45,708 nt of DNA. It comes from UBA6183 sp046314755. GTDB lineage: Bacteria; Bacteroidota; Bacteroidia; UKL13-3. The notes under the pieces are model-generated. The model did not search any database. It saw only the letters and a list, made by a program, of their open reading frames with translations, and was not told where the DNA came from. Location of the stretch: contig JBKDBG010000116.1 of assembly GCA_046314755.1 (NCBI GenBank), positions 1-45,708 on the forward strand, read 5' to 3'. Shown here piece by piece: positions 40,773 through 45,708 of this stretch (its first letter is position 1; every line of letters starts with the position of its first letter). A program made the position numbers and the translations under genes.

Positions 40773-41119
40773 TAGCGTCTGAGTGAGGATTCTCTTTCGG
40801 TTAAACGTTCAATAACTTTACTGTACACGCTATCCAAGGCAATGGGATGCATGGTGTAAATGTCTAAACTTTTTTTAAACTCGGTTTCATTGGTTCCGTG
40901 TTTGGCAAAAATTGGCTTGTAATATCCTAAGGCACGTCTGGCATTACTATCGGCTTGAGCGGGCGTGGCAGAAATGATGCCTTCAGCCAAATGTAAATCA
41001 ACCAAAATGTCTTCCATTTTTTGCTTAGGCAAAGCCCCGGCAGGGTCGGCTGATTTATCGGGAACGCTACAAGATGCCATCAGGCATATACTTATTGTAA
41101 TTAAAAGGTATTTTTGCAT
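40772..41119 (-). CDS. DUF4296 lipoprotein
   Basis: A 115-residue lipoprotein of a family found in Bacteroidota. Signal MQKYLLITISICLMASC with lipobox MASC (Cys17). The domain reads MEDILVDLHLAEGII, then a spacer, YYKPIFAKHGTNETEFKKSLDIY and DSVYSKVIERL, the DUF4296 pattern of three helices. Its role is unknown; it is probably attached to the periplasmic side of a membrane. Its stop overlaps the mutS2 start, so it is the first gene of a three-gene unit. Its ATG is only 7 bp from the divergent yggS ATG, so both promoters must lie inside coding DNA. Confidence 0.85.
   Translation of the reverse strand: MQKYLLITISICLMASCSVPDKSADPAGALPKQKMEDILVDLHLAEGIISATPAQADSNARRALGYYKPIFAKHGTNETEFKKSLDIYTMHPIALDSVYSKVIERLTERESSLRR
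41109..41116 (+). promoter_or_regulatory. Candidate -7 element for yggS, inside the DUF4296 gene
   Basis: TATTTTTG matches TAnnTTTG exactly and ends 10 bases before the yggS ATG at 41127. It overlaps the first codons of the divergent DUF4296 gene. If used, the yggS mRNA would have almost no leader. Confidence 0.4.
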
Positions 41120-41126
41120 AATTATT

Positions 41127-41816
41127 ATGATCGCTGCAAATATTGAAAAAATAAAGCAACAAATACCGCACCATGTTCAATTGGTGGCAGTAAGTAAGAC
41201 AAAACCTGCTGAAATGGTGATGGAGGCCTACCAAGCCGGGCAAAAAGTATTTGGTGAAAACAAAGTGCAAGAGCTGGTTGCTAAGCATGAACAATTACCC
41301 AAAGACATTCAATGGCATTTAATTGGACATTTACAAACCAATAAAGTAAAATACATTGCGCCTTTTGTAAGCCTCATTCACGCGGTTGACAGCTATAAAT
41401 TATTGGAAGTAATTAATAAAGAAGGCATCAAAAACAACCGCAGTATTCCCGTTTTGCTTCAGGTGTATATTGCCAAAGAGGAAACCAAATTCGGTTTAAA
41501 TGAAACTGAATTGTTTGATTTACTTGCTTTGGCGCATCAAAACAATTTACAGCATATTGAAATATGCGGCTTAATGGGAATGGCCACCAATACCGATAAT
41601 GAAACCATCATTACACAAGAGTTTACTTATTTAAACAACTTGTTCAACCAACTAAAAAACAACCTGCACAACTACCCTATTTTGCATAAAAACAGTTTTA
41701 ACACGTTAAGCATGGGCATGAGTAGTGATTATTTAACGGCTATACAATGCGGCAGCAATATGATTAGGGTAGGAAGTTCTATTTTTGGCGAACGCATTTA
41801 TCCCAACGAAAAATAA
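41127..41816 (+). CDS. YggS/PLPBP-family pyridoxal-phosphate protein
   Basis: A cytosolic PLP-binding protein, TIM-barrel fold without known enzyme activity, involved in vitamin B6 and amino-acid homeostasis. About 229 residues. PLP Lys in LVAVSKTKPAEMV (about 27-39), VFGENKVQELVAKHEQLP, WHLIGHLQTNKVKYI, then CGLMGMATNTDN, LSMGMSSDYLTAIQCGSNMIRVGSSIFGER, all family hallmarks. I chose the ATG at 41127, giving the usual N-terminus MIAANIEKIKQQIP; the longer open frame runs back through the divergent DUF4296 gene and is not believable. queE starts 1 bp after its stop. Confidence 0.95.
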   Translation: MIAANIEKIKQQIPHHVQLVAVSKTKPAEMVMEAYQAGQKVFGENKVQELVAKHEQLPKDIQWHLIGHLQTNKVKYIAPFVSLIHAVDSYKLLEVINKEGIKNNRSIPVLLQVYIAKEETKFGLNETELFDLLALAHQNNLQHIEICGLMGMATNTDNETIITQEFTYLNNLFNQLKNNLHNYPILHKNSFNTLSMGMSSDYLTAIQCGSNMIRVGSSIFGERIYPNEK

Positions 41817-41817
41817 C

Positions 41818-42429
41818 ATGGAAAAAGCAATTGGAACATTGCCTGTAATGGAACACTTTTACACCATACAGGGGGAAGGATTTTACCAAGGCCATGCAGC
41901 CTATTTTATTCGTTTGGGCGGATGTGATGTGGGCTGTGTTTGGTGTGATGTAAAAGAAAGTTGGGATGCCGATAAACATCCTCAATACAGTATTAAACAA
42001 ATTGTTGAACCCGTTATTGAAGCAAAAGCACCCTTGGCGGTAATTACCGGTGGCGAACCTTTAATGCATCAATTGGATGAATTAACCCAAGCCTTGCATC
42101 AACATGGTATCAAAACCAATATTGAAACTTCAGGCTCATCTCCGCTTTCGGGGAAATGGGATTGGATTTGTGTTTCACCCAAAAAATTTAAAGCGCCTTT
42201 ACCCGAAGTGGTGCAACAAGCCAACGAACTTAAAGTGGTTATTTTTAATAAAAGTGATTTTGAATGGGCCGAAAAATATGCAGGCATGGTAAACCCTAAT
42301 TGCAAATTGTATTTACAACCCGAGTGGGATAAAGCGGCACAAGTATTGCCTTTAATGATTGAGTATGTAAAACAACACCCGAAATGGGAAATAAGTATTC
42401 AAATGCACAAGTACATTAATGTACCATAA
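41818..42429 (+). CDS. queE: 7-carboxy-7-deazaguanine synthase (radical SAM)
   Basis: Converts 6-carboxytetrahydropterin to 7-carboxy-7-deazaguanine in the queuosine pathway, using a 4Fe-4S cluster and SAM. About 203 residues. The cluster motif is GGCDVGCVWCD (Cys-x3-Cys-x2-Cys). EHFYTIQGEGFYQG lies before it and AVITGGEPLMHQ, TNIETSGS and CVSPKKF after it. The end SIQMHKYINVP is typical of QueE. I chose the ATG at 41818, directly after the yggS stop; an earlier in-frame ATG would overlap yggS. Other queuosine genes are not in the window. Probably cotranscribed with yggS and the following OmpA-family gene. Confidence 0.95.
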   Translation: MEKAIGTLPVMEHFYTIQGEGFYQGHAAYFIRLGGCDVGCVWCDVKESWDADKHPQYSIKQIVEPVIEAKAPLAVITGGEPLMHQLDELTQALHQHGIKTNIETSGSSPLSGKWDWICVSPKKFKAPLPEVVQQANELKVVIFNKSDFEWAEKYAGMVNPNCKLYLQPEWDKAAQVLPLMIEYVKQHPKWEISIQMHKYINVP

Positions 42430-42447
42430 ACTGTTTAATTTGTATTT

Positions 42448-44355
42448 ATGTCGAAATTTATTCAATTGCTCATCACTGCTATATTCAGCGTTTTTTGTTT
42501 TACGGCAATTGCGCAAAACCAACCTTTTACCGGTACTAAAAACAGTAAAGCCAGTAAATTATTTGGCGAAGCCTTAAAAGCACATACCATTTACGATACC
42601 AAAAAAGCAAAAGAGTTTGTGCTTAAGGCTATTAATACCGATCCTAATTTTGTGGATGCCTATATGCTATTGGCCGATGTGGAAGAGTTGAATGAAAATT
42701 ATGAAGAAGCCACCAAAATTTACCAAAAGGTAATTACACTTCAACCCGAATTTCAAATACCGTATTATAAATTGGCAATTGCCGCCTTGCAAAATGGTGA
42801 ATACAATTTGGCTTTAGAAAATTTAAATGAATACCAAAACAGATCAGGAAATCAAATAGACCCGAACAAAATAGAACGCGCATTTATTACTGCGAAGTTT
42901 GGTACTGAGGCTGTAAAGAATCCGGTTCCATTCAATCCTCAAAACATGGGCAATGGCATTAACACCCCATTGGATGAATACTTTCCCGGAGTATCGGCTG
43001 ATGGAAATACGTTAATTTACACCCGATTAAAAAGTAACCGTACCGAAGATTTTTACATCAGTAAAAAAACAAATAATGTGTGGGAACCATCCCAAAATAT
43101 GGGGCCGCCAATTAACACCGATCAAAATGAAGGAACCATTTCATTAAGCAGTGACGGGCAATATGTATTTTTTACCGGATGCAACTGGCCGGATGGTGAA
43201 GGCAGTTGCGATTTATATTTTAGTGCATTGGATGGGATGACATGGAGGGAACCGCGCAATTTGGGATTCCCAATTAATACCAGAGCCTGGGAAAGCCAGC
43301 CAAGTGTTTCGTTTGACGGTCGCACCATTTATTTTGCCAGTGGCAGGCCGGGAGGTTTTGGTGGAATGGATATTTGGATGAGCACTTACAGCAAAGGCAA
43401 ATGGAGTGCGCCTGTAAATTTAGGCCCCGAAATTAACACACCCGGAAATGAAGAAACGCCTTTTATTGCTAAGGATGATTTAACTTTATACTTCACCAGT
43501 GATTACCACCCCGGGTTAGGTGGAGTTGATATTTTTTACACACGCAAAAACAATGACGGACGTTGGGGCAAACCAACCAATATGGGTTACCCGATTAATT
43601 CCTACAAAGATGAAAGATGTTTTGCCATTGGTGCCAATGGGATTGATGCCTACATTGCTGCTGAACGCGAAGGTGGTTTTGGCGGATTGGATATTTATGA
43701 GTTTCAACTACACGAAGCGGCAAGACCTATAAAAACAGGTTATTTAAAGGGCATTGTGTTTGATGCAAAATCAAAAAGCAAACTCAAAGCTAAAGTTGAA
43801 TTAATTGATTTAACCACCGGAAAAAATGTAATTGATGCCTACAGCAATAAAGTTACCGGAGAGTTTTTGGTATGCTTACAAGGAAATAAAAATTATGCCT
43901 TAAATGTTTCGGCTGACGGGTATTTGTTTTACTCCGAAAACTTTGCTTTACAAAACCAATCGGCAACTGAACCATTGGTTAAAAACATTCCATTGAGTCC
44001 AATAATTGCCGGTGAAAAAGTGGTATTGAATAACGTGTTTTTTGATGTAGATAAATTTGAATTAAAAGAGGAATCGAAAGTGGAGTTGGCAAAACTGGTT
44101 GGATTATTAAAAGCCAACCCAAAAATGGAAATTGAGCTAGGCGGACATACCGATAATACAGGCAGTAGAGAAAAAAATACCGCATTAAGCAGTAACCGTG
44201 CGAAAGCGGTTTATCAGTATTTAATAAACAACGGAATTGAAGCCACACGTTTGAGTTATAAGGGCTATGCCGATTTACAACCCATTGCCGATAATAAAAC
44301 TGAAATAGGCCGCAAACAAAATAGAAGAACAGAGTTTAAGGTAATAAGAATGTAA
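42448..44355 (+). CDS. OmpA-family protein with TPR, PD40 propeller and CRD domains (PorE-like)
   Basis: A 635-residue exported protein with signal MSKFIQLLITAIFSVFCFTAIA. Domains in order: TPR (about 30-135, AIAALQNGEYNLALENLNEY); PD40 beta-propeller (about 160-420) with repeated blades such as YFPGVSADGNTLIYT, SLSSDGQYVFFTG, PSVSFDGRTIYFASG and DDLTLYFTSD; a carboxypeptidase regulatory-like domain (about 430-515); and a peptidoglycan-binding OmpA_C domain (about 525-632) with GGHTDNTGS and SSNRAKAVYQYLI. This is the domain order of the T9SS component PorE of Porphyromonas. Paralogs with the same order are common in Bacteroidota, so a T9SS role is plausible, not shown. It starts 18 bp after queE. 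Confidence 0.88.
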   Translation: MSKFIQLLITAIFSVFCFTAIAQNQPFTGTKNSKASKLFGEALKAHTIYDTKKAKEFVLKAINTDPNFVDAYMLLADVEELNENYEEATKIYQKVITLQPEFQIPYYKLAIAALQNGEYNLALENLNEYQNRSGNQIDPNKIERAFITAKFGTEAVKNPVPFNPQNMGNGINTPLDEYFPGVSADGNTLIYTRLKSNRTEDFYISKKTNNVWEPSQNMGPPINTDQNEGTISLSSDGQYVFFTGCNWPDGEGSCDLYFSALDGMTWREPRNLGFPINTRAWESQPSVSFDGRTIYFASGRPGGFGGMDIWMSTYSKGKWSAPVNLGPEINTPGNEETPFIAKDDLTLYFTSDYHPGLGGVDIFYTRKNNDGRWGKPTNMGYPINSYKDERCFAIGANGIDAYIAAEREGGFGGLDIYEFQLHEAARPIKTGYLKGIVFDAKSKSKLKAKVELIDLTTGKNVIDAYSNKVTGEFLVCLQGNKNYALNVSADGYLFYSENFALQNQSATEPLVKNIPLSPIIAGEKVVLNNVFFDVDKFELKEESKVELAKLVGLLKANPKMEIELGGHTDNTGSREKNTALSSNRAKAVYQYLINNGIEATRLSYKGYADLQPIADNKTEIGRKQNRRTEFKVIRM

Positions 44356-44378
44356 ACAAACAGTGTAAAATAACTTAT

Positions 44379-44386
44379 TATTTTTG
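44379..44386 (+). promoter_or_regulatory. Candidate -7 element upstream of the KpsF/GutQ isomerase
   Basis: TATTTTTG, an exact TAnnTTTG match 26 bases before the ATG at 44413, in the 57-bp gap after the OmpA-family gene. No -33 TTG at the usual distance. It suggests that the isomerase has its own promoter. Confidence 0.4.
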
Positions 44387-44412
44387 CAGCTGTTTCAAGA
44401 AAATCACAATGC

Positions 44413-45363
44413 ATGAAAAATCACATCACACACGCCAAAGAAGTTTTTGCCATTGAAGCCAAAGCCTTAGCTGATTTAACCAAACAACTCGACCAACAAT
44501 TTAACCAAGCCGTTGAAACGGTGCTTAAAAGCAAGGGACGATTGGTGGTTTGCGGAGTTGGAAAATCAGGTTTAGTAGGCGCTAAAATATCGGCAACATT
44601 GGCCAGCACCGGCACACCAAGTATGTTTATGCATCCGGTTGAGGCATTTCATGGTGATTTAGGCATGCTAAAAAAAGAAGATGTGTTGATGGCCATTTCA
44701 TACAGTGGCGAAACGGAAGAATTGCTGAAACTGATTCCTTTTATCAAAGCACAAAAAATAAAAGTTATTGGCATTAGTGGCAATCCCAAATCAATCTTAG
44801 CCCAACATTCCGATTTTCATTTAAATGTAAAAGTGCACAAAGAAGCTTGTCCGTTAGAACTTGCCCCTACCTCATCAACCACAGCTACTTTAGCTATGGG
44901 TGATGCCCTGGCCGTTGCATTAATGAAAGCCAGAAATTTTCAATCGGAAGATTTTGCAAAATTTCATCCGGGTGGCAGCTTAGGCAGAAAATTATTAACC
45001 ACCGTTGAACACGTGATGTTTAAATCAAAATTACCGGTTGTTAAACATAATGACACCATTAAAACGGTAATTAATACCATGAGCGCTGGCCGATTGGGCT
45101 TAGCAGTGGTGGAACAAAACAACAAAGTAAAAGGCATTATTACCGATGGTGATTTACGCAGAGCCATGGATAAATATGCACAACATTTTTTTGAGTTAAG
45201 TGCCGAAAATATCATGACAGCCAAACCTAAAACCATTAGAAAAAATATGAAAATGGCGGAGGCCGAACAATTGATGACCACCTCAAAAATTACTTCATTA
45301 CTGGTTACCGATAACAAAGGTAAACTGGAAGGCATTGTACAGATTTATAGTTTAAACAACTAA
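44413..45363 (+). CDS. kdsD: KpsF/GutQ-type arabinose-5-phosphate isomerase
   Basis: Interconverts ribulose-5-phosphate and arabinose-5-phosphate, the first step towards Kdo for lipopolysaccharide. 316 residues: an N-terminal SIS domain (about 35-185) with VCGVGKSGLVGAKISATLAS, MHPVEAFHGDLGML, ISYSGETEELLKL, ISGNPKSILA and LAPTSSTTATLAMGDALAVA, followed by SLGRKLL and two CBS domains (about 200-260 and 270-316; GLAVVEQNNKVKGIITDGDLRRAM, MTTSKITSLLVTDNKGKLEGI). CBS pairs in this family may sense nucleotides. Length is usual. A GNAT gene follows after 27 bp. Confidence 0.94.
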   Translation: MKNHITHAKEVFAIEAKALADLTKQLDQQFNQAVETVLKSKGRLVVCGVGKSGLVGAKISATLASTGTPSMFMHPVEAFHGDLGMLKKEDVLMAISYSGETEELLKLIPFIKAQKIKVIGISGNPKSILAQHSDFHLNVKVHKEACPLELAPTSSTTATLAMGDALAVALMKARNFQSEDFAKFHPGGSLGRKLLTTVEHVMFKSKLPVVKHNDTIKTVINTMSAGRLGLAVVEQNNKVKGIITDGDLRRAMDKYAQHFFELSAENIMTAKPKTIRKNMKMAEAEQLMTTSKITSLLVTDNKGKLEGIVQIYSLNN

Positions 45364-45390
45364 ACCAAACGAATTGATTAACCCGAAAAA

Positions 45391-45708
45391 ATGAATTTTG
45401 AATACCTTGAAACTGCTCGACTGCGTTTACGTAAACTAACCGATGTTGATTACGAACAACTTTTAATAACCGCTTCAGATGCTGATATAATGCAAATATT
45501 AGGAATATCTGAACAGGAAGTACAAAAGGAAAAACAAAAGGCCGAGCGAGGATTTGGAATGTATAATAAAGCCATGGTAATGTTTCAAATCATGCAAAAA
45601 CAAAGTAACCAAGTAATTGGCTTGTGTGGATTTCATATTTGGTATATACAACATAATCGTGCGGAGTTAGGCTATATGTTAAATGATGATAACCACAAAC
45701 AAAAAGGT
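45391..45708 (+). CDS. GNAT-family acetyltransferase, N-terminal part (runs off the window)
   Basis: The first 106 codons are present. They read MNFEYLETARLRLRKLTDVD, the common start of the RimJ/RimL-type N-acetyltransferases, and later QVIGLCGFHIWYIQHNRAEL and GYMLNDDNHKQKG, matching strands beta3-beta4 and the run-up to the acetyl-CoA-binding loop. That loop (Q/R-x-x-G-x-G/A) begins just at the window edge. Substrate unknown: a protein N-terminus, ribosomal protein or small amine. Probably cotranscribed with the isomerase. Confidence 0.85.
   Translation, partial: MNFEYLETARLRLRKLTDVDYEQLLITASDADIMQILGISEQEVQKEKQKAERGFGMYNKAMVMFQIMQKQSNQVIGLCGFHIWYIQHNRAELGYMLNDDNHKQKG

Noticed and set aside
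40965..41126. Long N-terminal extension of yggS overlapping the DUF4296 gene
   Set aside because: The extension has no similarity to the PLPBP family and is antisense to a well-formed lipoprotein gene.
44964..45335. A 123-codon minus-strand frame opposite the CBS domains of the isomerase
   Set aside because: Shadow of a well-supported gene with no independent evidence.
1..45708. Search by eye for tRNA, rRNA, CRISPR arrays, transposases, integrases and prophage or toxin-antitoxin genes
   Set aside because: None seen. Intergenic regions are too short for most of these, and no tandem spacers, TΨC-like motifs in plausible context or mobile-element proteins appear.

Overview
The window comes from a Bacteroidota chromosome. 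It is AT-rich and carries type IX secretion (T9SS) sorting tails of both kinds, a gliding-motility-type C-terminal domain, a TonB-dependent receptor tail, a lipidated TamA-like protein, the three-subunit b558-type succinate dehydrogenase, DUF4296, and several TAnnTTTG promoter -7 elements with almost no Shine-Dalgarno sites. Gene content does not fix the family or genus. Nearly everything is core or ordinary accessory chromosome. I see no rRNA, tRNA, CRISPR array, insertion sequence, prophage or integrase. No gene-free stretch exceeds 300 bases; the longest is 29957-30215, ahead of sdhC.

Layout. 1-7.0 kb: receptor tail, pyrophosphatase, an MBL hydrolase-NFACT pair, a rhodanese lipoprotein, a flippase-like membrane protein with a T9SS-tailed nuclease, and an unrecognised secreted protein. 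7.0-15.0 kb: lon, a PepSY-like protein, a TamL-like outer-membrane protein head to head with a TrmH-family methyltransferase, and lepA. 15.0-21.0 kb: a signalling island of four genes (a REC-AraC regulator coupled to lepA, a soluble GAF/six-PAS kinase, a REC-kinase fusion with altered motifs, and a lone receiver). 21.1-27.4 kb: a ligase-associated-type DEXH helicase, a small ORF, two tandem T9SS-cargo paralogs each with its own terminator, and uvrC with an unusual leader. 27.4-33.9 kb: an enolase-superfamily epimerase, smpB, pyrD and sdhCAB with a clear terminator. 33.9-45.7 kb: a large CHU_C-type surface protein, riboflavin synthase, a DUF4296-mutS2-M20 amidohydrolase operon, yggS-queE-PorE-like OmpA protein, a KpsF/GutQ isomerase and a truncated GNAT gene.

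The genes serve respiration (sdhCAB, ribE for flavin, pyrD feeding quinone), protein and ribosome quality control (lon, smpB, NFACT, lepA), DNA repair (uvrC, Lhr-like helicase, mutS2) and envelope building or secretion (TamL, PorE-like, T9SS cargo, Kdo isomerase). Packing is very tight: six of the seven convergent gene pairs abut within 9 bp or overlap. Only the pair in the signalling island keeps a real spacer, and that spacer is full of symmetric elements.

I found no clear new multi-gene system. The best leads are the signalling island with its symmetric spacer, the strong Shine-Dalgarno mini-ORF ahead of uvrC, the tandem cargo pair, a small ORF starting at a terminator tail, and substitutions in the NFACT and MutS2 Smr motifs.
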